Source: Cladobotryum mycophilum
Lineage: Eukaryota > Ascomycota > Sordariomycetes > Hypocreales > Hypocreaceae
Direction: 5' to 3'
DNA length: 64,000 nucleotides
NCBI GenBank assembly: GCA_036429605.1
Contig: CM071590.1
Location: 1,364,001 to 1,428,000 of the forward strand
The notes beneath the pieces are model-generated. The model worked only from the letters and a program-made list of their open reading frames with translations, did not search any database and had not been told where the DNA came from. The position numbers were made by a program, and so were the translations under genes. Below, piece after piece: positions 11,119 to 24,206 of this stretch (position 1 is the stretch's first letter; every line of letters starts with the position of its first letter).

Positions 11119-12505
11119 GATGGGCTTGTCGATAACAACTCGCCTTGGATGAATTCTGTCAGTATTATATCAGATATCTTTAAGCCCCTCGGCACGTTTC
11201 TATAAATCGCTTCCAGGACTGTCTCGGTATTGATATCGTTCGTGTTTTGTGCTCTTTCAACCCGCAGGAAGCCAGCTCGCAGAACAGGTCACCAAAAGCC
11301 AATGTTTCGAACTTGGCATATGAGAGTTAATCAGAGGCGGCATAAAGAAACAAATTGCCATTGCTTCCATGTTGGGTGATGAAGCAAGTTTATGCAATGC
11401 TATTCCAGCTCTTCCCCCAGGTGAGGCAATCCAACGCTAACCGTTCTGGAACACCGAACTGGGCATGGCAGGAGGAACATCATTGGCGGATGCTGGGGGC
11501 TCTGGCTCGATGTCTCGGCTGGCCACTCACACCGTTGCCTTGCAGCACATGGCAGCCGTCAGCTGGAAGTGGTCAGTGAGATTCAGCGGGCTCAAATAAC
11601 GGCTCCCCCACTAACAAGTAACGGTTGTGATACGTGAACAGCCATTCATGCAACAAACGGGTTCAATTCGTACGACATCCATATGAATCACTCTATTTTA
11701 CAATTGATCTATAAGCCAGTTCCAAACTCACGCAGAGACCAAGGCCCAAGGGAATACCGCGAGACTCTAGGGTAAGTAGCGAGACTACCGAAAGCGCCAT
11801 AAAACACCCAAGGCGGGAGAGACGGAGAATCAGATTAAGCTATATAGTATTAACTTAGAATATTGATACATCGAATTTGTTCATGTACAAGCACTTCGTT
11901 TAGAGTGCACAGATTCACTTAAAGCAGGACCTAGTCGTTACGACGTGGCATCTATGCAGCATGATTTGTTGGTGACCAAGTGTCAAAACGAGATTGCATT
12001 GCAGAATGTGGCACGCTGGCTATTCGGTCAACAATGCAATACGTCAGGTCAAATCAATGCAGGTTGGTAGCAAAGCTGGCTGAGGAAAAAACATGGAAGT
12101 GAGTCCCGCCATCTTCCAGATCCAAACCATCACTACACCGTACACACAAGTGTCTCTCAAGGCAAAAATACAAATGGTGCCATTTTCTGCCTCTCAACGT
12201 GTACATCGATTGTTGGCATTTTCTCACGTTGGAAACCATTTCAAAAAGCTTTTTCTTCATCGTCATCGTATCGTCAAAGACAAGCCGCTGTAACTGGAAT
12301 TTTGCGGAACTATGGAAGCATAAGTTAGTATGGATCGTTTGGGGAGGGGGAAGATGCCCGTGAATGGAACATACCTGTAGAATCATTTTCTCATTGAACC
12401 CAATTCCGTCACAAATAAAAAACGTCAAATATGGTTGGGTTGCAGTCTCGTGGTGTATAAACGTGATCATGGTAATAAAGTGAGACTGGTGAATCGGAAC
12501 AAGAC
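11119..12505. other. Intergenic region upstream of the Zn2Cys6 gene
   Basis: About 1.4 kb without a supportable gene. It carries the promoter of the zinc-cluster gene on its left side and the 3' region of the unknown gene ending at 12506 on its right. Open frames here are short and of poor composition. Confidence 0.5.
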
Positions 12506-13661
12506 TTAAGATCGGAAACGAGCATTAGAACGCTCTTGGATCTGCTTCTCCGTTGAAACGTATAGTCGGTCGAGGTAATCCATCGCCGATGCATCCTTCA
12601 GGATCTTGGCGACCTGAATACCAGCTGAAATGAGCTGGAGGATGTTTCGATCGTCCTTCAAAGGACGGCTCTGGTGTTTGGCAGCATGCCTCATTTCCAG
12701 AGAGTTTTCAAGAATCGTGACAAACTGTTTAATCTGCCCATTGTAAAGGACTCTGGCGGGGATGCGTCGCTTTGTAGCGAGCCTCTTCAGGAGATAGACC
12801 CATTCGGTCCATTCCCGATCCTGTGGTCGCTCCACAGGCCGCATGTCTTGAGTCAAGGGGATGGGAAATTGATACTTGGCCACAAAGTCATAGGCGCATT
12901 GTGACAAGCGATCGTTGACCTGATTCAGGACATTATCCTGTTCTTGAACGTGAAGATTCGTGGGTAGATGAGGGAGTTCCCTTTCTTGCAAGGCAATGAC
13001 GTCTGGCGGGGGGCGTTGCAGGAACTGATGAGGGCCATCAAACTCATCTCGATTCGATGGTCGGCGCTGCGCTCGAGTCTTCGCATTGGGCTTTGGCTTG
13101 CCTGCTGGCATGGCCATTTCCATTCCATTATCCAAAGAGTAGTCGGACAAATTTGGCGAGGCAATTATATCGTCGACGGAACCCGTAGGTGAATATCGGC
13201 CAGGAGAGTCCCACACAGAAGACTTGTTACGCTTGTGTGACCCGTATACCGAACCGGAACAATTGTTTGTGCCAATCGGCGACTGTGGACTGTAAAGCGA
13301 ATGGGTGGATACTGTGGGTTCACGTCGGGAGGCATGCGCACTTGGTGCCGTGATGGGGCCATCGACCCAGGGATAAGGGTTGGATGGGTAGTTGTTGATG
13401 CTTTGTGAAACATTGTTGTTATTATGACATCCATGACATGGTGGGTTACGGCTGGTCTTACCTAGAGCTGGGGTAGAGGCTACCAGCAAACCCTCCATTG
13501 CTGTATGGCTCGACGAAAGAGCTGTACACCTTGTCAGCTCAAGACGTTCACTTATTGAATCATGGATGGCTAGCTTCGCACCTGCGAGAAGGGTTCCAGG
13601 GTCCGTTGGAAACGGACATCTTGTAAGCAAAACCGGCTTGGGCCATGTCCTCAGGGCTCAT
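12506..13661 (-). CDS. Conserved fungal protein of unknown function
   Basis: Exons 13582-13661, 13462-13521 and 12506-13400 join cleanly (introns of 60 and 61 nt, donors GTGCGA and GTAAGA) into 344 aa starting MSPEDMAQAGFAYKMS. The N-terminal half is rich in Ser, Pro, Asn, Tyr and Gly and probably disordered, with a basic patch (KPNAKTRAQRRPSNR). The C-terminal half (from about residue 190) is charged and helical, with HLQEQDN-like and EWTEWVYLLKRLATKRRIPARVLY segments, and ends ERSNARFRS. I cannot place it in a named family. An acceptor-like TTTTTGCAG sits right before the ATG, so an upstream non-coding or short coding exon probably exists. Even codon use and intact splice phases argue for a real gene. 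Confidence 0.7.
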
Positions 13662-16600
13662 ACTGCAAAAATAAAACGACAAAAAAAGAAAGCAGACGTC
13701 CTTGGACACTGGGGTTGAAAATGGAACAAGCCAGCAATGGAAAAAAACTTCAAAAAAGCACTGGTCGAAGCCTGTGGACTCCGGCAAGAACCAATCCGGT
13801 AAAGGACTTGAGCACCTTGGGCATTGATCCTGAACAGTCCAGGTTGGTTTCCAAATTGTCCAAATGGTCCACGGTGAGCGCGATATTTCGATCAGATGAT
13901 TTGTTCCTTGGGTCTCCGGTGATATTTTTATGGCGGATTTTCAGACAACAAGGTGACCAATTGAGATTGGCCAACCTCGGATGAACTGCAGCTTTTGTAA
14001 TGAAGCACTGAATTGAGTGCGAATGCCTGGGTCGTCCTTGGTAGTGTTCACCCAGGTAAAGAGTATTGAGATTGCTTGGCTGAGCAAGACTGACCTGAAG
14101 GGTAAAAGGTTTCGTCAGCTCGGAATGGAGACGGTTTATTTATGTATGTATGTAAGTGATCGAGCTCGCTAGGTCTGCAAGGAATAGCGTTCTCGAGACT
14201 TGGCAACCCCGGTCCGAGACGATCACAGACGATTCCTCTTTAGCAACGTGGTGTGTGTGAAGAACAAGGCAAGCCGACAGGCACCACCAAGCTTGGTATG
14301 TCTTTGCCACTGTTTCGTCCCAATTAATCAGGTGCCCACGACTAGATCCGGGGCTGACGGACACAGTGCCGGAAAGACGTAAGGGGAAAGTGAACCTACA
14401 AACAGGTTGGATGTACGTGTGATTGATGCTTGGTACGAGGACGTAAGTAGGTAGTAGTTCCGTTATGTGTGGAGTCCAAAGTGTGGTTAACGACGACGGG
14501 CGCTTCGGTGGGACAAGATCCCGTACCAGGGGGTAGTCCGTTTTGGTGTCTCCCACGTCCAGGAACCGTCTTGAACGCACAAGGTATGGTGATGATGCAA
14601 GCAGGCAGATATCGGAAAGGCCAAGTCCCGAGATTATTTCATGACGCCCTTGATGCTCTCGAAACTTGCTTTTGTTGGAAAGAAGAGGCAAAAGCTGGCT
14701 CCCAGCTCGTGTTGAGGTGCAGAACAATGAGTAAGCCCATCGTGGGGTAGGCTTCGTTGGGCTCCGCTCATTGTTGCCCAAGGGGAGCTGACGTTTTGGC
14801 GAGCAAGCCATCCCAGGCCTTGGGGTCGGTATTCCTGACAGGGAACTCCCTTGGGGCATGGATAGCGGTCAATGGTAGGCTGTGGTTCATTTGGGCACCA
14901 AAATTGGGCTGCATGTCCTCAGAGCCCAACCTATATTGATGCAGCTCACAGCCCGCTTTGACCAAGGCATGGACCACACGCGATGGAAAGCTGTGATGTG
15001 AGAGGGACCAATCCAGGGTTTACGAATACACAACCATCAACAAGGGGTCAAACGTGGGCATGGGTAGAGGCGCGTGAGGAAGAAACGAAGACTATTTTGA
15101 AATGAGTGCATATGTACTCCGTATGTATGTTTTGACTCTGCATATCCTTGGCGAGGCGAGGTTCGTGCTGAGACTTGTTTGGTGTCTTCTGGTTCTGAAA
15201 AGCGTCGATGACGTCTGGGGTAGGTAAACCCTTCGTTCCAGTTGACCGGCACAGCCGAGACAAGACAAGACAAGGCATGGCATAGCATGGCATGACAGAC
15301 ATGTTGGGTACGACATATGCATGCATTTTGCACGCCTGCGTCTCCCCGTGCGTTGAGGAGAAAGGTCATGGGCTTCTAAATTTGACCGTTGTAGTTCCAG
15401 GAGAAGGTGATTGGAAGACAAGGGCAAGATGTGGTGAGCAATGACAAGCATGAACAAGTTCGGCGCACAAAAAAGAAAGGTTGACATGGATGGATTAGGT
15501 AATCATCGGTCATTGGGAAGAAAGCAGCAGCCCGGTCCATCACAGTTGCCCTACCGAATGAGGGCTCATGAGCGTTTCATACTGTAGATGCCTAGATTCT
15601 GTAGTATGTGTCGTCAATGCAATTTGTGTAGGGCAAAAGGCAAAAATGACGATACGTGTTAGTGAAATGGCCATTTGTTCAGCAATGTCCACGTTTTTGA
15701 AGGATCATGACCAATATACTTTGTGGCAAATGAGCCCATCCATCAAGCCGATGTGAACTGCAAAGAAGGGCTGTCCCAACTGCACGGACTTCTTGTCAGA
15801 AACACTTTCGTGGTACATGTATGTACCTACTCGTACCTTTTGAACGTTTGGCCATGAGCATTTGCCACCTTGATCAAACTTCCAGAATGAAAAAAGAATT
15901 CTACAAATGGTACAGACCGGCCGAAGCAGCCGAGATCCGGACTCCTCTCCGAGAAAAGTTCCGGTGTGGAACCCCGGCCTGGCCACTCGACCCGGCACGG
16001 AGGTTCACGGAAGAGACCCAGTCACAAGAGTCGACGAGAGCCAACGAAAACAAACTCTGCCAAACTCTGCCAAGATTCATCGCGATTGGATGTTATTTTG
16101 GAGTCGAATCAGTGGCTGGAGGGGAAAGGGACATTGTCGAGGGCCTGGACAAGACGAGCTGCATGCGAGTGCAACGTAGTACGTAGGAAGGTCGTGGGAG
16201 GAGGAGGGACGACGACAACGGGTGATGCTTCAACTTCCTCGATATCCCTTAACAAACGAAAGTGATGGTATTTCACCAACGATGAAATATAATTCATAAT
16301 GTACACATCTTGATGCACACAACTTCACGTATTCGATATTCGATGTCGGTTCGACCGGTGAAAGGTAAATAGCTTCGTGGTTGATGACGGAAAGCTGGAA
16401 CGGCTGCACTTCGCAACATCTGAGTCGCACGAGGATTTCGGAAACGAAAGAACGATATTCCTGACAAACCAAGCCCCCGAAGATGATACCGTCTCTTGCC
16501 GCAATCTTTGGGCTTCAATCTTTGGGAAAACGACTGCAGCGGCACGATATTAAAACCTCTGCACGACCGACATGACGCTGTGCGGGGTTCGACCATAGAT

Positions 16601-18317
16601 GATCAAACACGGATCAAGGAGACGCATATGACGCATGGAAATCTCTTCGGTATCTGGGAATCAGCCAACCAGGAAAAAATTGAAGAAAGAATGAGGTTAT
16701 CACCGTTATCAGGAGATGGTCATGACCAATGTTTTCGTTGCGGCTTGACGAGGTTTAATGCCTACCCCTCTCGATCGCTTAGTAATGTGGAGGTCCCGGT
16801 GGAGGCAAGTGGACTCGAGAGAGGCGAACAAGTTTGAGCCTCAAGCATTGGAACCAAAGTTTCTTCAACGTTCCCCTCATTTTGTTTTTATCAACCCACA
16901 AAACGTAGTGCATGAATCGCTCATATGCATTCGTGCTCTGTCGTGATGGCGTAGTCAACAGAGACGGCCCGTTGCGTGACCACCAGAGACGGCTCTCATT
17001 CGCCAGCATCCTGCAACGCCAACGAATCTGTCTCGCGATAATTTTACAGCTCATTGCGACTGGTCCCGCTTCGGTGTCGTCTTGTCCAACGAGAGGGCTT
17101 GGAACAGCCTTGTGGCAGAATCCCTCGCACATCTACTGGCCACCATGCTGCAGCTTCATTTACAAAGAACGAAATGGTTGGTGACCGTTCAGTCCACTTT
17201 GCCGCTTTATCGTCTCGGCGGCATCATGTATGTACAACACACATGCTGACTTGGCCAAAAGTTGGGGTTGCCTACCCTGGGGAAAGCAAAGGATGGGTGG
17301 ACGAGAGGGGGACGCGAGACGAGACACCGGCCGCCTCAAACCATTTTGCGCGCGCCTCACTATGCAAACCGGGTCACACATGAGGAGTTTCCTTGGTTTT
17401 CCTTGGTTTTTTTCGGCGCCAAAAAAAAAGGGAGCAGGATTGTTGGTATTGCAGGGGTCAGTCAACCTGTTGATTCCCCTTCATCAAACCATGAAACCAA
17501 AGCCAGCCTTGACGAAAGCCTTGGCTCGCTTGTGTGGTGGTTATATTCGTCTCGATGTTTAATTACTTCATTACACGAGAAATCAACCAGCAAGAGCAAG
17601 AGGAGCAACAGCGTCCTCCGCACTGAACCCCTCACCATGGCTGCCAGAAAATTTTCACCTTCATGGGCGCGATAACATGCAGTGCTTTGTTGTCCTGCAA
17701 CCTTCATGCGCCTTCATCACATCCCTACAATATTCTGAGCATTGATAGGGCCATTCGCAAATCCGCTTCTCCACCCGACCCATCCAGAGGCCAAGGAAGA
17801 CGACCGGTGAGCGCCAACACACCATGCAGGCCCTGTAAAACGAGCCTATCATTTTCCAAATCCACGACGCCAGCGCACTTCTGCGGCCAGCACAGAGACC
17901 TTTTTGGTGGCCCTTTATTGGCACTCTGCATTGTGAGACACGTTGTCAGCGGGGGTGTCACGTCGCCTAGGATTCGGCATAAGGCCATGACTGCAACGAT
18001 AAAACCCGCATGCCCCCTCGTTGCCCAACATTTGCTTCCTGCGTCCTAATTTTCTGCCCAACATTTCTGCCCAACTACCCTTCTATCCCCCCGTCATCAT
18101 TCAAGACCGCCATTCTGCTCTTCACTTGTACCCACAAGTCACCACGCTCAAGTCAGCCATCAGGACCTGCAAGCCAATCCGAAGGATCGTCTTGCCGCGC
18201 AACATCTACGACAAGCATCTCAGTGCGTCTGTGGTGCTGAGTATACCACACACCGTCGACTCATAGGTCGACACCGGGGAACCCAGACCCTGTTTTCACA
18301 CATTCAACCGGTGAACA
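13662..18317. other. 4.7-kb gene-free interval upstream of CON7
   Basis: No protein with recognisable features on either strand; the largest open frame (minus strand, 14140-14859) has composition typical of chance. Long upstream regions are common for fungal developmental regulators, so much of this may be CON7 promoter and leader. The last 300 bp (about 18010-18300) are C-rich and leader-like. One TACTCCGTA motif lies at 15115-15123. Confidence 0.5.
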
Positions 18318-21220
18318 ATGACCATTTCTCTTGTTGTGCCCCATCCGGCCAACATGCCAAGCTACAACACAGTTGACCTTGATGAGGTCTCGTCGCTTCC
18401 CAGGTACTGTTTTCTTTAGCTACGGAGTCTTTTTTTGCTTTTGCTTTTGGTCGCTTTCCTTTTGTGTCTGTTTGCTTGCTTTATCTATCATGTGTTGAGA
18501 GAATCTATCATGTACCGCATTGTTTTGTTGTCAGTCTTGTCTTATTGCCATGAATTTCGCCACAGGATGCTTCCGGATGCATGAGCCAAGGGAAAAAAAT
18601 CACCCGGAGACCAATCACAGGAATTTCATTCATGGAACAGTACCTGTCCAGCCGGACATGGGATCACAAAACAAATGATATAATATTTTCTATTATCGGC
18701 ATCTGCCGTGGTAAGTATGGCCCGCTGTTACAGAATTTATGCAACAGTTCTTCGATGTACTCCATTGGCTGGATCTCATTTCATGTGCCTTTGGCCTTCT
18801 GCAGGAACCGGCGGAGTCTTTGGAAGCCCTCTCCGGAGCGTTGACCGAAGTTCAAGGCCCTGTTTGTCAGTCGTTTTGCTTTCTGTTGACGGCCGACCTT
18901 TTGTTTATATGCTCTCTGGAACTGCCAGGAAGAAGAGTCGTCATCATCGAGGAACAGGGGCATCAAACCCCCGCGCAATTCAATTCAATTGCGAACGCAG
19001 CCGCGAACAAGGATCATTGCAAATTGTGTTTTGATCTTTTCATGGATCTGATCGGCTTACGTTGGATTTCTATCTGGAATGAATATTTCGACCTGAATGC
19101 TCGTCTGTTTTCGCCTGCCATGGTTTTGCTCGGAAATGTGCCTCTCTACACGCCTCGCTGAATTGAAATCGAATCATTATCGACAATTTTTTTATTTTGG
19201 AATACGGATGATGAACCTGGATGTTTTCACTGGATACCGCCTTCGATACACTTCGCCCCTAGGACCCTATGGACATTTACCTGTTTTCTTCTTTTTTCCT
19301 TTTTCTTTCATGGTCTCGCAAGAACTGTCTGATGAACAGATCTTCTGTACCAAGCTGGGTTTGTAGCCAATCGCCCCTTCACGATGCAACGAATGACAGC
19401 TAACCCACTAATAGGATCAAAGTTGACCCATGCATATATATGATGCTTTTCCTTTCTATGGTCATTTTTGATTTGGTTGTGGGAGAACAGCACACTAACC
19501 TGAACTAGCGACTTCAGCTATCCTCAGTCTTCAATGGCTTCGAATGCCGCCGGAATATTTTCTTTTGCTTCAACAGAACCAACGGCGGACCTTTTGCATG
19601 GTTCGTCGTGGGGTACTACAGGAGAAGGACCACAGAACCTCCATGACTACCCGGACAGCGGATCATCACACTCAGGAGAGGCCGAGGAATACATGTTTGC
19701 GTCTGGCCACACAACCCCCAACGGATCAAGACTGGACCATTCCCAGGTCTCGGAGGCCACATGGGCTGCCCCCAAGGCAACCATGTCCACATCTGCCGGA
19801 GCGCAGGCTATGTCTCGAGTTAGCTCGAGCCACTCCAACGGCTCTGCGATTTCACACCCGCAGATGTCAAATATGAGTGTCAGAGGTAATGCACCAATTT
19901 TCCGGAATGGATCCCAGCCCACAGGCCCTATGGCAGGAATGGACTCGTGTCTCTTGTTGGACTCTGATGCCCATGCTGTGACAGCCCAAATGTACTGGCC
20001 TGAATACGGCCTTGATATGGGTTTGCATGCCGAAGGCGTTACTTTCCCCTCCCCTGTTATCAACCCCATGCATGTGGTTCCCGCTCAGATGCATATTGGC
20101 CAAGAAAGCGTCCCCGAAACATCTTCTCCCAGCACTTGGGACTGTTTCTCTAGTTCTATTTCTAGAACATCCTCCCCCTCCTCAATCGACGAGACTTGGC
20201 ACCCTGCTCCATTGAGCCCCGCCTCGTCCCCCGAGCTTTGCCAATCGCCTAGGTATGTTGTTAACGACCTCGCAAACAATTATTATCCTTACCAACCCGG
20301 CCACAGCATCGAGAGGAAAATTCAGGTCATGCCTGAAGGCATCCGCAAGAACAGTGCTCAATTGGACGATATGGCTCACGGTCAAGCCTTTGCCACGCGC
20401 CGACAAGGAAGCGATGGCGAGTCCGCTAGAGACCATGCTCTTTACAAGAACGTTACCCCCAAGGGCGACGGCTTGTTCCACTGTCCTTGGGAGGGTCAAT
20501 CCAACTGCAACCACAAGCCTGAGAAGCTCAAGTGCAACTATGAGTGAGTAACCCTTTCTACTCAATCTACCAATGACCTGATGCTAAACAACTCACAGCA
20601 AGTTTGTCGACTCTCACTTGAAGCCCTACCGATGCAAGGCTGAGGCCTGCGAGGGAGCTCGCTTTTCTTCCACTGCCTGTCTGCTTCGCCATGAGCGCGA
20701 AGCCCACGGCCTTCATGGTCATGGCGACAAGCCTTTCCTCTGCATGTACGAAGGCTGTGAGCGTTCTATGCCAGGAAGTGGATTCCCCCGTCAATGGAAC
20801 CTTCGGGACCACATGAAGCGTGTCCACAATGATCATGGCAGTGCTGGCAATTCTCCTCCTTCTGGCGCTGCTGCTGCTGCTACTGCTTCTGCCCAGCAGC
20901 CCGCCAAGGGACGCAAGAGAAAGAGCGATGCCTCGGAACAAGGAACTACCAGCCGCAAAGCTTCCGTCAAGTCGATGCCAGTCGAGCAGAAGCAGGCACC
21001 TGTTAAGCCACTTTTGGAGCAGTGGATGGACCACCGCAAGGCGGTGGAGGACATCCTCCGCCGAATGGACAAGCCCGAGGATGTCCGAAACACTCAGCAA
21101 CTCACTGAGGTTCAGAAGCGATTGGCTGCCATGACTAAGATGGCAGCTGATATGACTACTGTTACTCCTAAGGTCGAGATGCCATCGTCTTCTGCCAGGA
21201 ACTATATCCGTGGCGGTTGA
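18318..21220 (+). CDS. CON7: C2H2 zinc finger regulator CON7
   Basis: Orthologue of Magnaporthe Con7p, a transcription factor needed for normal conidium shape and infection-related morphogenesis. The core is firm: exons 19518-20543 and 20599-21220 around a 55-nt intron (GTGAGT, branch GCTAAAC). The conserved block is FHCPWEGQSNCNHKPEKLKC..., then finger 1 C-x4-C-x12-H-x4-H (CKAEACEGARFSSTACLLRH) and finger 2 C-x4-C-x16-H (CMYEGCERSMPGSGFPRQWN, then H..H). Then come an Ala-rich stretch, a KGRKRK nuclear signal and a helical C terminus. The upstream exon 18318-18403 (MTISLVVPHPAN...VDLDEVSSLP) is inference. It ends in AG|GT, is open throughout and joins in frame to exon 2 across a 1114-nt intron, giving 577 aa. 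If wrong, the start is the ATG at 19534 (543 aa). Confidence 0.88.
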
Positions 21221-22048
21221 AGGGCAGCTAGATGTGCGCCTGTCTGGCGCATGCACTTGATTTAACTATTTACGCTGCATTGATGCAAACACAAAGACAC
21301 GGACCACTGAGTACAAGCTGTCGGCGTTGATGACGCCAAACTCATCGGGATTTGATACCCAAGGGTCTTCCCAAGAGTCGCTGTCTCGCAATTGGCCATG
21401 TCCAAAACGGACTTCCAAGCCCGAGTTCATTGGACCGAGCAATGGGGCCACAAAGTCTTAATACAAGGCCGTTGGTTAAAAATAATCAGCATGCCACGTT
21501 GAGCATTTATTGGAGTCTACAAGCTCATGGAGAGGTGGAGTCTATGAGACTCGATGAGGAGGGAGGGGGAGCATTAGGTTCGCCTATGAGAGAGGCCAAC
21601 GTCATTCGACTGGATACCATTTTCTTGCGTACTTTTTTATTTTATTTTATTTAGTTATACTTTGATAGACCCATTCGATAGATAGTTACCAATAAAAGCC
21701 CTTTCTTTATGACATGATGTTCCCAGACAGCGTGAATGGTCAGAAGTAGCGTGTTGTCCCCTAGAACCTACAGCTATTGGGGGGTTGAACACTGAAGTGC
21801 TGAACATGCAGGCAAGCAAGTAAGTGGATGCAAGACGCAGTGTCTATTGTTTACAATTTCACTTATGCCTTTTAATTTATTTTCGTTTCTAACCCTTTTA
21901 CCAATAGCATTCTTCATTATTTAATTATATGATCCCTTTTAATGGGTTCTAATCTACTACCCTTCTCCCCGCGAGTGTGCATCAAAATCTACAAAGTGAG
22001 CCGCCCAAGTACCGTGTCCCCCATCCCTTTACCCAAACCCATTTTCCC
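21221..22048. other. Convergent intergenic region
   Basis: About 830 bp between the stop codons of CON7 and the small minus-strand gene. AT-rich runs around 21640-21700 and 21880-21960 fit two converging 3'UTRs. Nothing else seen. Confidence 0.5.
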
Positions 22049-22536
22049 TTATTGTTCCTCCTCCTCCACCCGGAACTCCAATGCATGATTATCCGTGGCA
22101 AGGGCGCCATTGGACTCGAGCAAATTGCAAACATCGTTTACTATCTGCATTAGACCGGCCATGAGCTCGACGGTATGCTCGACTCCCCGGAGCAGCTCCG
22201 CAGCCCTGTCAGTGTGTTGGGGGGTTGAGCGGACGACTTCGGCCACCTGCTCGAGGTTGCGGTTTGTGGTGGCAATTCCGTTGGCTACGGCGCGGAGAAT
22301 GGAACGAAGTTGTTGTATTGGGGTTTGATCGTCGAGGTTGATTAAAGAAAACTAATGATGAGGTGTTGGCATTGGCATTGGCATTGGCATTCCCTGCTGG
22401 GAGGCTGAGACATGATATCCATGTTGAAGGCTTGTACTTACAGGGGGGTAAGAATTCCAGAAGAAGCGGGAGCTGGTGTGAGAGCTTCGTCTGAGAAGGT
22501 AACATCTCTTCCTTCTGAGCGACCGGTGTCGGACAT
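22049..22536 (-). CDS. Small helical protein, unknown (phase mismatch of one base)
   Basis: Not recognised. Exon 1 (22442-22536) starts MSDTGRSEGRDVTFSDEALT and ends in a GTAAGT donor. Exon 2 (22049-22351) begins after an ATTAG acceptor and encodes a 100-residue, mostly helical segment (NLDDQTPIQQLRSILRAVANG onward, ending in EEEEQ) with heptad-like spacing, possibly a coiled-coil subunit of a complex. Exon 1 ends in phase 2 but exon 2 starts in phase 0, so the gene cannot be read through as given. One additional C in the six-C run just before the donor (plus-strand G run 22443-22448) would restore ...GILTPPFSLINLDDQ. The 90-nt intron carries a GGCATT hexamer repeat. The gene is probably real, about 132 aa; function unknown. 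Confidence 0.5.
22366..22390 (+). repeat. GGCATT hexanucleotide repeat in intron
   Basis: About four tandem copies of GGCATT within the intron of the small minus-strand gene. Confidence 0.85.
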
Positions 22537-23053
22537 GTTGACGAGAATTGGTGCCTTGTTGAAATAGTTGGTATGACCTTTTTTTGGGGTGCGTTTTCAC
22601 TGTCGTTGAGGTTCGCAACAAGGTTGACTGGGAATAACGAGGACATGTCAGCCGTTGGGTGACGTATAGGAACGCCGCAATGGAAACATGTAAAACGGCT
22701 TGTTTTTGTTCGTTCCCGCAACCAGGGAGGGAAGGAAACTACATACCTCAGCAATAGAACCTGACTAGAATGTCTTGGGCTAGCTACATGCATCGTGGGG
22801 GTTTATGGACTTTTTATATATGCTTCCCAGTAGTGAGGGTGTATCGTATTCCCGGTGGCGGATGGAAGAAGGAGATGGGTTGCCGGTGCTGATAGAGGAG
22901 GAGGCTCTGAATCAAGGCGAACTGGAAAGAACACTTGTATAAGTGTGTGGTGTGGCAGGTAATGGCGGTGACATGTTGAATCAAAGCCCCGATGTAATCG
23001 GTGAAGAACTTTGTATATTCTTGATTTAGCTACTTACTTTTACCTACGTACCT

Positions 23054-23088
23054 TGTGTGTGTGTGTGTGTGTGTGTACGTACGTACGT
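23054..23088 (+). repeat. (TG)n followed by (TACG)n
   Basis: Dinucleotide TG run of about 11 copies merging into three copies of TACG. Confidence 0.9.
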
Positions 23089-23420
23089 ATGATCTATATA
23101 AGGGGGTTCCTTGATGTAATGCTCTGGGAAGCCCGTCGTCTGACTGGTGCCAGCAACCACGCTTCTTCTAGGCACTGGGAGATTTCAGGAGATGTCCAAA
23201 TGCACAGAACCCAGTTGAGACCTTTTTTACCCTTTTCCATTTTCTTGGGCGCCCGGAATGTCATCTTCTCACCATCTAGCCCTAAAATTCGAGTCATTGA
23301 TTCGAGAACTCGAACCATGTTCTGTGCTTCTGCCGCCCGCCTTATCTTACCGAAGGGCTCATGCAGGCACGATTGAATATGTCGCCCTACTTTGGGAAAC
23401 CGCCCAGCCAGGGTTAACCT

Positions 23421-23459
23421 AGAGAGAGAGAGAGAGCGCGAGAGCGCGAGAGAGAGAGA
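23421..23459 (+). repeat. Imperfect (GA)n tract
   Basis: AG repeats interrupted by two GCGC units. Confidence 0.9.
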
Positions 23460-24206
23460 ACGCATACATAATCCTTAATGTGGCAAATGCCGTTTACGAT
23501 GGGATGCTTAAAATGGCTTTTCTACATGACCAATCAGTCGAGAGCGTTTATAGTAACCCGCATCCGGCGGTGAGATGGAAATGCCTAGAAAAAGAAGAAG
23601 ACGACGAGGATAACAAGTGTTGGCAACGCTCAACGCTCACCCATGGCCCCGTCAAGCTTGTCGGTGCTGAGCCTCAAACTTGGAGGTCCACTGAAGAATA
23701 GGTAGTTCAGGAAGGCCCATGGTTTGATGCATCATGAAGTCATTTAAAATGCAGTGCATTAGTCATGGGCAGAAGAACTCTACGGCAACATGCTGACAAC
23801 ATGATGCTGTAAAAAAAATTACTGATGATTCCATGTAATATTGTAAGAGCCTGCCTTGTGGTTCGAGAACATGTGGGGGTGATGATTTGGAAGCCAGCAT
23901 TACAGGCCAGGTTCCATTGTCCGGGTGCTGCCGGCGAGTAGGTCGTCCAGCGACAACGGATGGATGGATTGGATGGATGGATCACAGAGGTCGGCGTCGG
24001 GTACCTAGGCTAATTAAGCTGTCGGGATACAGAGCCTTGCTGAGCAGCTGGAAGGCCATTATTACAGTTACCCCTCCATGACGAGCAACTTTCTACTCTA
24101 ACCATCTCCTCCATTCACTTACTTCCATCACGATCCCGACCTTGACCAATTTTGCATATCTTCAATCCTTTCTATATTCATATCCTAAATTAAAAATTCT
24201 TTCACA

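Larger units (their letters stand above)
22537..24206. other. Intergenic region upstream of TPI1
   Basis: About 1.7 kb that holds the promoters of the small minus-strand gene and of TPI1. It contains a TG run (23054-23076) running into TACG repeats, and a GA-rich run (23421-23459). The last 120 bp before TPI1 are pyrimidine-rich, as usual for strongly expressed fungal glycolytic genes. No gene supported. Confidence 0.55.

Noticed and set aside
11630..11680. Possible tRNA B-box (GGTTCAATTCG)
   Set aside because: No matching A-box or cloverleaf arms nearby; other GGTTCGA-like strings failed the same way.
14140..14859. 239-aa minus-strand open frame upstream of CON7
   Set aside because: No domain, signal or splice support; composition fits chance.
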